Source: Nakamurella flavida (GTDB lineage Bacteria > Actinomycetota > Actinomycetes > Mycobacteriales > Nakamurellaceae). From it: a stretch of 64,000 bases of DNA. Each line of letters opens with the position of its first letter. Position 1 is the stretch's first letter. Below, one piece after another: positions 1 through 10,655 of this stretch. The notes under the pieces were generated by a model. It saw nothing but the letters and a program-made list of their open reading frames with translations. It was not told the DNA's origin and made no database searches. The translations under genes were made by a program, and so were the position numbers. Location of the stretch: the NCBI RefSeq assembly GCF_030811475.1, contig NZ_JAUSQV010000001.1:434001-498000 (forward strand). The letters are read 5' to 3'.

Positions 1-1598
<1,598 letters not shown>

Positions 1599-1700
1599 GG
1601 CACTCTCCTCGGTGGCACGCGGCGGCGGTTACCGGGTCGAGCGGCGGCGGCGCACGACCTCGGGCGGAGCGGGACCGTCGCCGACGTCGGCAGGCGATCC

Positions 1701-1736
1701 AGATCAAACAGTACGCTTGTCCTGTTAGAGCGGCAA
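1701..1736 (-). promoter_or_regulatory. acn promoter with AcnR-type operator
   Basis: On the minus strand TTGCCG (1731-1736) and TACTGT (1708-1713) are spaced by 17 bp, a good -35/-10 pair about 100 nt before the acn start. Between and overlapping them lies CAGGACAAGCGTACTG (minus strand, 1709-1724). As I recall it, this matches every fixed position of CAGNACnnncGTACTG, the site reported for the TetR-type aconitase repressor AcnR in Corynebacterium. Repression of acn by an AcnR homologue is inferred. In corynebacteria acnR follows acn, which here would be outside the window. Confidence 0.75.
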
Positions 1737-1770
1737 CACGATCGAGCGCATCCTCCCGCACACGGCCGAC

Positions 1771-1798
1771 GGCCCGGACCGCGGGTGCGGTCCGGGCC
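1771..1798 (-). terminator. GC-rich hairpin after the 1836-3491 gene
   Basis: Perfect 12-bp stem GGCCCGGACCGC / GCGGTCCGGGCC with a 4-nt loop, just past the stop of the minus-strand membrane protein and upstream of the acn promoter. There is no U tract, as is common for actinobacterial terminators. Confidence 0.6.
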
Positions 1799-1835
1799 GC
1801 CGGCCGGTGCTGGCAGGTCCCTGCGGGTGGGCGGG

Positions 1836-3491
1836 TCAGTTCCCCGCGAGGCTGATGAAGTAGTCGATGTCGGCCGGCTCCAGGCCCTTCATCAACGAGA
1901 TCAGCACGTCCGATCCGGTGCGGATCGGGCTCACGTACCACTTGCCGTCGACCTGGGTGGTGACCACGCCGAGCCCGATCAGCTGCTTGAACTCCCGCTT
2001 GACGATGTCCAGCACCTGCGGGTCGAGGTCCTCGCCCATCTGGCTCGCCAAGGACTCCAGGGTGGCGTCGTCCAGGGTGATGGTCGGCTGGTCCGGGATG
2101 CCGCTGATCGTCAGCGTCCCGGCGGCGACGTCCCGGGTGATGGTGACGGTGCCCTCGGGGGTCTCCACATCGGCGCTGAGGAGGGAGACCTTGCGACCAC
2201 CGGCCACGTCGGTGACGTCCCACTGTGCGTTGCTGAACCCGACGCCACCGAGATCCTCGGCGGTGGGCTCACCGGTCTGCTGGATCAGCAGCTTGCCGTA
2301 GTCGTGCACGACGCCCATCTCGTCCGGCGGGAGCAGCCCGATGACCTTCTCCAGGTCGCCCGCGGTGGCCGCGGCGATCAGCTGGTCCACGGCGGCGGAC
2401 TCGGAATCGGCGCCGGCGGCGGGGATCGTGTCGGCCGCGGTCGGCTGGGCCAGACCGGCGGCATCGGTGGCCAGTCCGGCCACCGTGTAGAAGACGCTCG
2501 GGTACCACTCTCCGTCCCGCATCACGGTGGCGATGCGCAGCGGGTGGCCCAGCTCCTGGGTGGCGTCGGCGATGTTCACGGTCTGCGTCTGGGCGGAACC
2601 CTGCATCTCGTCCCACTGCGGACCCAGGGCGTCGCTCAGGGCGGTGTCGATCTTGTCGGTGAACGGCACCTTGCTCGGGTCACTGGTGACGGTGAGGGTC
2701 CCGCCGGTGACCTCGACGAAGGCCAGGTGATCGGGCTGCGGGGTGGTGGTCGCCCCGTAGGTCAGCCCGGACACGGTGATCGTCGACCCGGTCAGGGAGT
2801 TGGGTTCGACATCGGACTTGATGATCTCGAGTCGCTTCATCTCGTCCAGGATCGCGACGTTGAAATCCTGGTAGACCGACCCCTCGGCCGGATCCAGCGC
2901 GGTGGCCATGCCGACCAGGTCGTTGGACGACAGAGCGGTGGCGAAGGTCTCGACCGCAGCCTGCGGCGTGGAGGCGCCGGCAGCGGGCTTGGTGTCGCGG
3001 TAGGCGAAGTACCAGACCCCCGTCCCGACCAGCAGCAGTGCGACCAGGGCGGCCGCGATGACCAGGATCGGCCCGCGTGACTTCTGCTTGGGGGGCTCGG
3101 TGTCCTGCTGGAAGGTCGGCTGCCCGGTGTTCGGGTCCCATCCCTGCTGCGGTGCGGCGGGATCGCCCGCCCAGCCCTGGGGGGCGCCGGCGGGCGGGCT
3201 CTGCCATCCCTGCGGGGCGCCGGCGGGCGGCTGCCAGCCCTGCGGGCCCGGCGCGTTCTGCCAGCCCTGCTGGGGGTCCGGCTGGGCGGGCGCACCCGAC
3301 CAGCCCGGTGCGCCGGCGGCGGGCGCAGCGCTCGGGGCGGCCCATCCCGAGCCGTCACCCTGCTGACTCGCGGGCAGGCGGAGCGGGCCGGTCTGGTCCT
3401 GGGAGCCGGCGGGCGGCGTGCCCTGACCGTCTCCGGGTCGGCGCGGATCGCTCTCGCGTCCCGGACCGTTCGGCGGGCCGTACTCACTCAT
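1836..3491 (-). CDS. Proline-rich single-pass membrane protein, function unknown
   Basis: A 551-residue protein with three parts. Residues 1-139 are Pro/Gly/Gln-rich and hydrophilic, with repeated QGW units between about 74 and 118. One membrane helix spans about 140-164. A large extracytoplasmic part follows, in which a segment with a 'GEWYPS' motif and a later one with 'GKWYVS' look like two divergent copies of one domain. The layout (disordered cytoplasmic tail, helix, duplicated outer domain) is common in actinobacterial envelope proteins, but I do not recognise a named family. ATG start at 3491. It is transcribed alone and ends at the hairpin before acn. Confidence 0.85.
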   Translation of the reverse strand: MSEYGPPNGPGRESDPRRPGDGQGTPPAGSQDQTGPLRLPASQQGDGSGWAAPSAAPAAGAPGWSGAPAQPDPQQGWQNAPGPQGWQPPAGAPQGWQSPPAGAPQGWAGDPAAPQQGWDPNTGQPTFQQDTEPPKQKSRGPILVIAAALVALLLVGTGVWYFAYRDTKPAAGASTPQAAVETFATALSSNDLVGMATALDPAEGSVYQDFNVAILDEMKRLEIIKSDVEPNSLTGSTITVSGLTYGATTTPQPDHLAFVEVTGGTLTVTSDPSKVPFTDKIDTALSDALGPQWDEMQGSAQTQTVNIADATQELGHPLRIATVMRDGEWYPSVFYTVAGLATDAAGLAQPTAADTIPAAGADSESAAVDQLIAAATAGDLEKVIGLLPPDEMGVVHDYGKLLIQQTGEPTAEDLGGVGFSNAQWDVTDVAGGRKVSLLSADVETPEGTVTITRDVAAGTLTISGIPDQPTITLDDATLESLASQMGEDLDPQVLDIVKREFKQLIGLGVVTTQVDGKWYVSPIRTGSDVLISLMKGLEPADIDYFISLAGN

Positions 3492-3830
3492 GGGCTGTCC
3501 TTCTCACCTCGGGCGCCGGGTGGGCACCGTTGTCCTGGTCGCACTCGCGTTCTGGTGGAACCCGGATCCCCGTCGATCCGGCCGTGCCGTGCCGTTCGTG
3601 GGTGGCTCGCTCTCCCGGGGAAGAGGTCACGGATCACCCACGGCCGGTCACATTCTCCGGTCTCGCCGCTGTCAACCGGCCAGGTGATCCGAAGAACAAC
3701 CCGAAAGAGCCGGTGGCGTCGCCGGAGCGAGGACTCCGCACGCGGGTGAACAGCGCTGGAGCGGATAGCTCCCGACCGTCGTGAGGATCGACGGCCCGCC
3801 GTAGCCCTCGCCGTCGCTCCGGACGGTCGG
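3492..3830. other. Intergenic stretch, no gene seen
   Basis: About 340 bp between the start of the Pro-rich membrane protein and the end of the next minus-strand gene. It must hold the promoter of the 1836-3491 gene. I could not identify a convincing -35/-10 pair, RNA or conserved reading frame in it. Confidence 0.4.
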
Positions 3831-4340
3831 TCACCCGGGAGCAGACCGGGACCCCGGACCACCCGTGGGGATGGGCTTCGCCCCGATCGGTCGGGCGCGC
3901 ACCAGCAGTAGGACGCCGGTGACCACCAGACCCGCCGCGCCGAGGGCGAGCACCACCGGCCCGGCCGGGGCGAGCCTGATCCCGGCGCCGGCCCTCCCGG
4001 AACCGAGGACCAGGGTGGCCACCCCCAGGCCCAGGGTCAGGACCCCGACGGTCAGCGCGCACCCCCCGGCCCACCGACGCAGACCGGTCACCAGCAGGGC
4101 GATCGGCACCAGCACGACGACCGCGACTCCGGGCCAGGCGTCGGGCAACCAGGACAGCGAACTGTCGCGGACCAGAGCGAGCCGGTCGATGACCGCCGCC
4201 ACCTGGAAGCTGTTGCGCTCGACCGATCCCGACCGCAGCCACGGCAGGAACAGGCCCGCCACGACCAGCGCGCACGACAGGACGAGCAGGACGGCCGGAG
4301 CGCCGGTCCGGGAGCGGACGAGGGGGCGGCTGTCGGTCAT
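3831..4340 (-). CDS. Four-helix integral membrane protein, function unknown
   Basis: The start is placed at the ATG at 4340, giving 169 residues (MTDSRPLV...). The longer reading frame back to 4568 adds only an Arg/Pro-rich segment typical of non-coding high-GC frames, so I excluded it. Four hydrophobic segments are visible, at roughly residues 15-35, 70-90, 95-115 and 130-150, linked by short Arg-containing loops. The layout resembles small actinobacterial proteins described as Trp-associated or DUF-type membrane proteins, but no family can be named. It is divergent from the NlpC/P60 hydrolase. Confidence 0.65.
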   Translation of the reverse strand: MTDSRPLVRSRTGAPAVLLVLSCALVVAGLFLPWLRSGSVERNSFQVAAVIDRLALVRDSSLSWLPDAWPGVAVVVLVPIALLVTGLRRWAGGCALTVGVLTLGLGVATLVLGSGRAGAGIRLAPAGPVVLALGAAGLVVTGVLLLVRARPIGAKPIPTGGPGSRSAPG

Positions 4341-4723
4341 CGGATCAGTCTGCGGGCTGCCCCGTGTTCTCCCGGCGATCCCGGTCGCGGTTCTCCCGGC
4401 GATCCGCGGTCGGCGAGGCATCGGGCCGGAACCCGGGCCAGGCGGCGACGGGCGTGTCCCAGGTGTCGTGGCCCACACGCGGAGCTCCCCCAGCGCGGAC
4501 GACCTCCCTGTGTCACGCAGAGTGATGGATCTCGGCGTCCGGGGGGAGGCGACACGCGGACGGGGCATTTGTTACACATGGGCACCAAGGGTTTACCGGG
4601 ACTGCTGGTCAACAAGGGGGCCAGAGTGAGAAGGTGCTCCCTGGCGTGTCGAGTTGACATGCCGCCGGTCCGAACTCATGTCCGGATCGACATCGCGCCG
4701 ACAGGCGCAGCGAAGGGAGTGAC
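4341..4723. other. Divergent intergenic region before the NlpC/P60 gene
   Basis: About 380 bp separating the small membrane protein from the peptidoglycan hydrolase. It should hold both promoters and probably a leader for the hydrolase. I looked for the c-di-AMP (ydaO-yuaA) aptamer that often precedes such hydrolases in actinobacteria and did not find its conserved segments. No reading frame here looks real. Confidence 0.4.
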
Positions 4724-6517
4724 GTGGCAGCGTCGAGTCGCGCACGTAGAGGCTTCACCCGCATCGTGAGTGGAGTTCTCGGCGCCGCCATCCTGGCGAG
4801 CACCCTGGTGCCGTCCGCCGCCGCGGTCCCGCCGCCGCCGGACAACCCGTCCGATGCTCAGCTCGAGGACAGCCAGGACCAGGCCACCCAGGCCGCGGCC
4901 GAGGTCGGTCGCCTCGACGGCGTGGTCTCGCGCACCGAGGGTGACATCCAGCGGTTGCAGCAGGACCTCGAGCTGAAGGCCGAGCTGTCCAACAAGGCCG
5001 CCGTCGACCTCCAGATCGCCCAGGCCGACGCGGCCGATGCCGCCGCCGCGGCGGCCGCCGCCCAGGCGACCGCGGCCGAGTCCGCCGCCGCCATCACGAA
5101 GGCCCGTCAGGACGCCGCCGCTTTCGCCGCCGCCTCCTTCCGGCAGGGCTCGGTCCTCGGCTCCGTGTCCGCCCTGCTGGATTCCGGCAGCGCGACCGAT
5201 CTCCTGCAGCGCCGAGAACTGCTCGACCAGATCTCCGCATCGCAGCTGGACGTGATGGCCAAGCTCGAGGCCACCCGGAACGCCAAGGCCAACCTGGATT
5301 CCGCGGCCCGGGCCGCGGTCGACGAGGCCCAGGCCGCCCAGGCCCGGGCCGATCAGGCGAAGGCCACCGCGGACGCGGCCCAGCAGAGCGCCGCCGCGGC
5401 TTACCAGGACGGGCAGGACCAGCTCGCCGCCCTGCAGGCCCAGCTCGGCCGCCAGCAGGCCGAGTACGACGCGGCACTCGCCTTCGCCGGCACCCTGCAG
5501 GGGCAGCGCGAGGAGTACAACCAGTGGCTCGCGGCGAAGATCGCCGAGGAGGAAGCCGCCCGCAAGGCGGCAGAGGAGGCTGCCCGCGTGGCGGCCGAGG
5601 AGGCCGCGCGGAAGGCGGCCGAGGAGGAGGCCGCTCGACAGGCCGCCGAAGCCGCGCGGGTCGCCGCCGAACAGGCCGCCGCCGAACAGGCCGCCCGCGA
5701 CGCTGCGGCCGCCGCGGCCCAGGCCGCCGCGGACCGCCAGGCCGCCGCCGAGCGGGCCGCCGCCGAACAGCGGGCCGCCGACGCCCAGCAGGCCGCCCAA
5801 CTCGCCGCCAGCCGTGCCGCGGCTGCGGCATCCGCCGCCGCGGCTGCCGCGGCCGCGAGCGCACCCTCGCCCACCTACTTCGACACCTGCGACGACGCCC
5901 GCGACGCCGGCGCCGCGCCGATGAACCGGGGCGAGGACGGGTACCGCAACGCCCTGGACCCCAATGGCAACGGCGTGGCCTGCGAGGGGCAGGCCAGCAG
6001 TGCTCCGGCATCCTCCGGATCCGGCTCCTCCGGGGGCGGCTCCACCGCACCCGTCGCGACCGCACCGGTGAGTTCCGCGTCGTCGTCGAGCCGGGGCCAG
6101 CGCGTCGTGGAGGCGGCCAAGCAGTGGCTCGGCACCACCTACGCCTGGGGCGGAGGCACCGCCTCAGGGCCGTCGCGGGGCATCCGCGACGGCGGCGTGG
6201 CCGACAGCTACGGCGACTACAACAAGATCGGCTTCGACTGCTCGGGTCTGGCCCTGTACGCCTGGGCGCAGGTCGGCGTCTCGCTGCCGCACTACTCCGG
6301 ATATCAGTACAACAGCGGGACCCGGATCTCCCAGAGCGCGCTGCAGCCCGGCGATCTGGTGTTCTACGCCCGCAACACCTCCGATCCGAGCACGATCCAC
6401 CACGTCGCCATCTACATCGGCGGGGGACAGGTCATCGAGGCGCCCAACTCGGGCAGCGTCGTGCGCATCGCGACCATGCGGACCAGCGGCTACATCGGAG
6501 CGGTCCGCCCCGGGTGA
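4724..6517 (+). CDS. RipA-like NlpC/P60 peptidoglycan endopeptidase with excalibur domain
   Basis: A 597-residue secreted cell-wall hydrolase. A Sec signal peptide (about 1-34) is followed by a very long Ala/Glu/Gln/Arg coiled coil (about 40-375). Next comes an excalibur-type Ca-binding module (about 385-421, with a DxNxNGxxCE core) and a Ser/Gly linker. The C-terminal NlpC/P60 domain (about 460-597) has catalytic Cys506 in FDCSG and His560 in the HHVAIY segment. By family it should cut D-Glu-mDAP bonds in septal peptidoglycan, with the coil likely autoinhibitory as in RipA. GTG start with a GAAGGGA site. The excalibur module between coil and catalytic domain is unusual. The next gene overlaps by 4 bp. 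Confidence 0.93.
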   Translation: MAASSRARRGFTRIVSGVLGAAILASTLVPSAAAVPPPPDNPSDAQLEDSQDQATQAAAEVGRLDGVVSRTEGDIQRLQQDLELKAELSNKAAVDLQIAQADAADAAAAAAAAQATAAESAAAITKARQDAAAFAAASFRQGSVLGSVSALLDSGSATDLLQRRELLDQISASQLDVMAKLEATRNAKANLDSAARAAVDEAQAAQARADQAKATADAAQQSAAAAYQDGQDQLAALQAQLGRQQAEYDAALAFAGTLQGQREEYNQWLAAKIAEEEAARKAAEEAARVAAEEAARKAAEEEAARQAAEAARVAAEQAAAEQAARDAAAAAAQAAADRQAAAERAAAEQRAADAQQAAQLAASRAAAAASAAAAAAAASAPSPTYFDTCDDARDAGAAPMNRGEDGYRNALDPNGNGVACEGQASSAPASSGSGSSGGGSTAPVATAPVSSASSSSRGQRVVEAAKQWLGTTYAWGGGTASGPSRGIRDGGVADSYGDYNKIGFDCSGLALYAWAQVGVSLPHYSGYQYNSGTRISQSALQPGDLVFYARNTSDPSTIHHVAIYIGGGQVIEAPNSGSVVRIATMRTSGYIGAVRPG

Positions 6518-7098
6518 CCCGCGTGCTGGACGCGGCCGTCGTCCTCGCCGGGGGATCCGGCCGGCGACTGGGCGGCGTCGACAAACCGTCACTGACGAAA
6601 GACGGGCGATCCCTGCTGGACCGATGCCTGGCCGCCGTGGGGCCGGTCCCGACGGTGGTCGTCGGGCCGTCTCGGATCCTGCCCGCCCACTGTCGGCAGG
6701 TGCGGGAGGACCCGCCCGGTTCCGGGCCCGCCGCCGCGGTCGCCACTGCCCTGCCCTTGATCGACGACCTCGCCGGGCGCGCGGTCGTCGCCCTGCTGGC
6801 CGCCGATCTCCCGGGGATCACCCCGACCGTGGTGGCCAGACTGGCGGGCGCGTTGACCGGCGAGGGGGACGGAGTCGTCCTCGTCGATCCCGCCGGCCGC
6901 CGTCAGATCCTGCTGGGCGTCTGGCGGGTGGGCGCGTTGCGCACGGCCGTGCAGGCCCGCGGGGACTGGACCGACATCGCCCTGCGCCGACTCCTGGCCC
7001 CCCTGACCGTCCTCGAGGTCGCCGGCGGCGCCGAGGAGTCCGCAGATGTGGACACCCCGGCTGACCTGGCTCGATGGCGAGGGATCACAACGCCCTAA
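6514..7098 (+). CDS. mobA: MobA-like NTP transferase (molybdenum cofactor guanylyltransferase)
   Basis: About 194 residues. The N-terminal nucleotide-binding signature LAGGSGRRLGGVDKP (about residues 12-26) is that of MobA-type transferases, which attach GMP to molybdopterin in the cytosol. A DLPG-type metal motif and a C-terminal 'DVDTPADL' segment, common in this family, are also present. The start is GTG at 6514, overlapping the stop of the NlpC/P60 gene (GTGA); a second GTG at 6523 is possible. No other molybdenum genes are nearby, so another small nucleotidyltransferase role cannot be excluded. Confidence 0.75.
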   Translation: MTRVLDAAVVLAGGSGRRLGGVDKPSLTKDGRSLLDRCLAAVGPVPTVVVGPSRILPAHCRQVREDPPGSGPAAAVATALPLIDDLAGRAVVALLAADLPGITPTVVARLAGALTGEGDGVVLVDPAGRRQILLGVWRVGALRTAVQARGDWTDIALRRLLAPLTVLEVAGGAEESADVDTPADLARWRGITTP

Positions 7099-7319
7099 CC
7101 CTCTACCAGAGGTTGAAAGTTGGGTCGACGAAGCCGTTCACCCCGTCCCGACGTCCGGTGTGTTCGGCTCGGGCCGGGTGTCACTGCGGCAGCTCACGGC
7201 GGGCCGGCTGTCCGCCGTCGGACGGGCTGAGGTCGGGTCCGGTTCCCGGGCCGGGCACCATGAAGGGCAGTGGCACGCGGTGGCGGTCGACGACCGGCAC
7301 GGACGATCAGGAGATCTGG

Positions 7320-8429
7320 GTGACGGGTTCGGGCAACGGCACGACGGGTATGCCGGCTGCGGGGGGCCACGGTGGTCCGACCGGGGGGATGGCGGGCGGT
7401 GGACCGGGCGGCCCGGCCGGCTCACCTGCGGGGCCCAGCACTCCCCGGGCCGACGCGGCGCTGCTCGAACGGACCGTGTTCGAGGTCAAGCGCGTCATCG
7501 TCGGTCAGGACCGGCTCGTCGAGCGGATGCTCGTCGGGCTGCTGGCGCGCGGACACCTGCTCATCGAGGGCGTTCCCGGGGTGGCCAAGACCCTGGCCGT
7601 GGAGACCTTCGCGCGGGTGGTCGGCGGCACCTTCTCCCGCATCCAGTTCACCCCCGACCTGGTCCCGTCCGACCTCCTCGGCACCCGCATCTACCGGGCC
7701 GGACGCGAGGAGTTCGACACCGAACTCGGCCCGGTGGTGGCCAACTTCGTGCTCACCGACGAGATCAACCGCGCCCCGGCCAAGGTGCAGTCCGCCCTCC
7801 TCGAGGTCATGGCGGAGCGGCACGTCTCCATCGGCGGGGTCACCTATCCGATGCCCGACCCGTTCCTGGTCATGGCCACCCAGAACCCCATCGAGAACGA
7901 GGGCGTGTACCCCCTGCCCGAGGCCCAGCGCGATCGGTTCCTGTTCAAGCTGCTGGTGGGTTATCCCGAGCCGGACGAGGAGCGCGAGATCATCTACCGG
8001 ATGGGCGGGACACCGCCGGTGGCCGGGCAGATCCTGCCGGTCACCGAGCTCGTCCGGTTGCAGCAGGTGGCCGCGTCCGTGTTCGTCCACCACTCGCTCG
8101 TCGACTACGTGGTGCGGCTCGTCTTCGCGACGCGCACCCCGGCCGAGCACGGACTCACCGATGTGGCCGGGTGGCTGTCGTACGGGGCGTCACCCCGCGC
8201 CTCCCTCGGGATGATCGCGGCCGCCCGGGCACTGGCCCTCGTGCGGGGGCGGGACTTCGTCGTGCCCCAGGACGTCATCGACGTGGCCGCGGACGTGCTG
8301 CGTCACCGCCTCGTGCTCTCCTACGACGCCCTGGCCGACGGCGTGCCGGTGGACGCGATCCTGGAGCGGCTGCTCCAGGCCATCCCGCTGCCGCAGGTGA
8401 GCCCGTACGTCCAGCCCGGGGTCGCCTGA
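7320..8429 (+). CDS. moxR: MoxR-family AAA+ ATPase
   Basis: About 369 residues, AAA_3 type. A Gly-rich N-terminus (about 1-40) leads to Walker A GVPGVAKT (about 84-91), Walker B VLTDEINRA, sensor 1 in ATQNPIENEG, and the C-terminal lid. MoxR ATPases act as chaperone-like partners of VWA proteins, which fits the two genes that follow. I chose GTG 7320 because AGGAG lies 6 nt before it; an in-frame ATG at 7260 lacks a ribosome site. It overlaps the DUF58 gene (TGATG), so the three genes form one operon. The order matches mycobacterial moxR1-Rv1480-Rv1481. Confidence 0.93.
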   Translation: MTGSGNGTTGMPAAGGHGGPTGGMAGGGPGGPAGSPAGPSTPRADAALLERTVFEVKRVIVGQDRLVERMLVGLLARGHLLIEGVPGVAKTLAVETFARVVGGTFSRIQFTPDLVPSDLLGTRIYRAGREEFDTELGPVVANFVLTDEINRAPAKVQSALLEVMAERHVSIGGVTYPMPDPFLVMATQNPIENEGVYPLPEAQRDRFLFKLLVGYPEPDEEREIIYRMGGTPPVAGQILPVTELVRLQQVAASVFVHHSLVDYVVRLVFATRTPAEHGLTDVAGWLSYGASPRASLGMIAAARALALVRGRDFVVPQDVIDVAADVLRHRLVLSYDALADGVPVDAILERLLQAIPLPQVSPYVQPGVA

Positions 8430-9478
8430 TGTTCGGTCGGCGCGGGGTCGGGCTCCCGGACCCGGAGGCGGCCGGGGCGGCGACGGACCCCGGACCCCGA
8501 CCCGGACAGCCGCCGTCGACCGCCGACCCGGACCGGTTGGACGCCGCCCTGGCCTCCCTGGAGCTGGTCGTGCGCCGCCGACTGGACGGGGTCCTGCAGG
8601 GCAACCACCTCGGCCTGGTTCCCGGCCCGGGGAGCGAGCCCGGTGATGCCCGGCCCTACCACCCGGGGGACGACGTCCGCCGGATGGACTGGTCGGTGAC
8701 CGCCCGGACGACCGAGGCTCACATCCGCCAGACGGTGGCCGACCGCGAGCTGGAGACGTGGCTGGTCGCGGACCTGTCGGCGTCCCTGGACTTCGGCACC
8801 GTCGGCTGCGAGAAGCGGGACCTGGTCGTCGCGGCTGCCGCCGCCGTCGGACACCTCACCCGCGGGGGCGGCAACCGCATCGGCGCCGTGGTCGCCGCCG
8901 GGCCGGGCCTGCTCCGCATCCCCGCCCGCGGTGGTCGACCCCATCTGCAGTACCTGCTCCGGACCCTGGCCGGCGCTCCCCGCAGTGCCCCGGGCGACCG
9001 CGCCGACCTGGTGACCGCCATCGAGCAGCTGCGCCGACCGCCCCGCCGCCGGGGTCTGGCCGTGGTCATCTCCGACTTCATCGGCCCGGTGGACTGGGAG
9101 CGATCGCTGCGCGCCCTGTCCGGCCGCCACGACCTGGTGGCCATCGAGGTGCTGGACCCGCGCGACCTCGAGCTGCCCGCGGTCGGGACCGTCACCCTGC
9201 AGGACCCCGAGAGCGGCCGCACGCGCGAGGTCGACACGACGCCGGCCCTGCGGGCCGCCTTCGCCCGGGAGGCCGCCGAGCACCGGGCCCGTGTCGCCTC
9301 GGCCGTCCGGCGGGCCGGCGCGGCCCAGCTGACACTGCGCACGGACGGGGACTGGGTGGCCGACATGCTCCGGTTCGTCATCGGCCGCAAACGGGGGTGG
9401 ACCGGCGCCACCCCGTCCGGCCCGGGATCGACGACGGACCGGCCGGGCGGGACCGCACCGGGCAGGACCGTGGCATGA
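8429..9478 (+). CDS. DUF58 protein of the MoxR operon
   Basis: A 349-residue cytoplasmic protein. The DUF58 core is seen at about residues 60-110, with the PYHPGDDVRRMDWSVTART segment, followed by a VWA-like fold (LVADLSASLDFG, which retains a DxSxS-like pattern). DUF58 proteins are the usual middle gene of MoxR-DUF58-VWA operons and probably form part of the complex remodelled by MoxR; the exact target is unknown. Start ATG 8429 overlaps the moxR stop, and its own stop overlaps the start of the VWA gene (ATGA), so the three are translationally coupled. Confidence 0.92.
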   Translation: MFGRRGVGLPDPEAAGAATDPGPRPGQPPSTADPDRLDAALASLELVVRRRLDGVLQGNHLGLVPGPGSEPGDARPYHPGDDVRRMDWSVTARTTEAHIRQTVADRELETWLVADLSASLDFGTVGCEKRDLVVAAAAAVGHLTRGGGNRIGAVVAAGPGLLRIPARGGRPHLQYLLRTLAGAPRSAPGDRADLVTAIEQLRRPPRRRGLAVVISDFIGPVDWERSLRALSGRHDLVAIEVLDPRDLELPAVGTVTLQDPESGRTREVDTTPALRAAFAREAAEHRARVASAVRRAGAAQLTLRTDGDWVADMLRFVIGRKRGWTGATPSGPGSTTDRPGGTAPGRTVA

Positions 9479-10500
9479 GCTTTGCCCACCCTGTCTGGTT
9501 CGCCGCCGGAGCCCTGGTCCTGCTGCTGCTCGTGGGCTACGTGCTGGCCCAGCGCCGCTCCCGCCGGCACACCCTGCGGTTCGCCAACCTGGAGCTGCTC
9601 GAGCGGGTGGCGCCACGGCGACCGGGGCGTCGTCGGCATCTGCCCACCGCGCTGGTCCTCGTCGGCCTGATCTCCCTGACCGTTGCGCTGGCCGGGCCCA
9701 CCGCCGAGGCCAAGGTGCCCCGGAACGAGGCCACCGTGATGCTGGCCATCGACGTCTCCCTGTCGATGGAGGCCACCGACGTCTCGCCGAACCGGTTGGA
9801 GGCCGCCCAGGAGGCGGCGACCCAGTTCGTGGACGATCTGACGCCCGGGGTGAACCTGGGCATCGTGTCCTTCGCCGGGATCGCCACCGTGCTGGTCGCG
9901 CCGACCCCCGACCGGGCCGCGGCCAAGGCCGCCATCGCGTCGCTGAAGCTGGACGAACGCACGGCCACCGGGGAGGCGATCATCTCCTGCCTGCAGACCA
10001 TCGAGTCCTTCTCCCGGACCCTGGCCGGAGCCGGAGCCACCGCGCAGGCGCCCACCGCGGACGGCAGCACCCCCGACGGCAGCAGTCAGGACGGCGCCGA
10101 GGCTCCGACCACCGTGCCGGCCCGCATCGTGCTGATGACCGACGGCAAGCGCACCGTCGGGCGGACCGAGCAGGACGCGGCCCAGCGCGCGGCGGACGCG
10201 AAGATCCCGGTCTCGGTGATCGCCTTCGGCACCGACAACGGCTCGATCGACTTCCAGGGCGAGAGGATCCCGGTCCCGTTGGACACCGCGTCGATGCAGG
10301 AGATCGCGCAGATCTCCGGCGGGGATTTCCACACCGCGGCCACCACCGCCGAACTCAAGTCGGTGTACGCCGAGCTCGGCGAGCAGATCGGCTACGAGAC
10401 CCAGGAGAAGGACGTCTCCCGACCCTGGCTCATCGCCGGGACGATCATCGTCGTGCTGGGTGCGGGCGCCGCACTGGTCATCGGCGGCCGCATCCCCTGA
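9475..10500 (+). CDS. VWA-domain membrane protein (BatA-like)
   Basis: 341 residues. Membrane helices lie at about 7-24 and 58-76 and near the C-terminus (about 318-338). Between the second and third is a von Willebrand A domain with an intact MIDAS start (DVSLS at 93-97), a later threonine-containing TATGE loop and an LMTDG strand. The N-terminal BatA-like segment and domain order are those of BatA/BatB-type proteins that work with MoxR. An Ala/Pro/Thr-rich insert (about 185-210) interrupts the VWA domain. Last gene of the moxR operon. Confidence 0.92.
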   Translation: MSFAHPVWFAAGALVLLLLVGYVLAQRRSRRHTLRFANLELLERVAPRRPGRRRHLPTALVLVGLISLTVALAGPTAEAKVPRNEATVMLAIDVSLSMEATDVSPNRLEAAQEAATQFVDDLTPGVNLGIVSFAGIATVLVAPTPDRAAAKAAIASLKLDERTATGEAIISCLQTIESFSRTLAGAGATAQAPTADGSTPDGSSQDGAEAPTTVPARIVLMTDGKRTVGRTEQDAAQRAADAKIPVSVIAFGTDNGSIDFQGERIPVPLDTASMQEIAQISGGDFHTAATTAELKSVYAELGEQIGYETQEKDVSRPWLIAGTIIVVLGAGAALVIGGRIP

Positions 10501-10655
10501 CCCCGTCCGGGCGACCGGACGCCGGGGTCCGGCGTCCCGGAGCCGCTCCCCGGCGCGGGCGACGATCGCGCCCGGAGCCCGGCAGATAGGGTCTGCGGCG
10601 GGCATCGCCGACCGGGCGGTGCGCAGTCCAGGCCCCACCGGTGGAGGCAGTACCC

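Noticed and set aside
3077-3345. Repeat-rich stretch considered as a CRISPR-like or satellite array
   Set aside because: It is the coding sequence for QGW/Pro-Gly repeats in the membrane protein; spacing is irregular and in frame.
4341-4723. Possible second ydaO riboswitch before the NlpC/P60 gene
   Set aside because: None of the conserved blocks seen at 33574-33709 could be found here.
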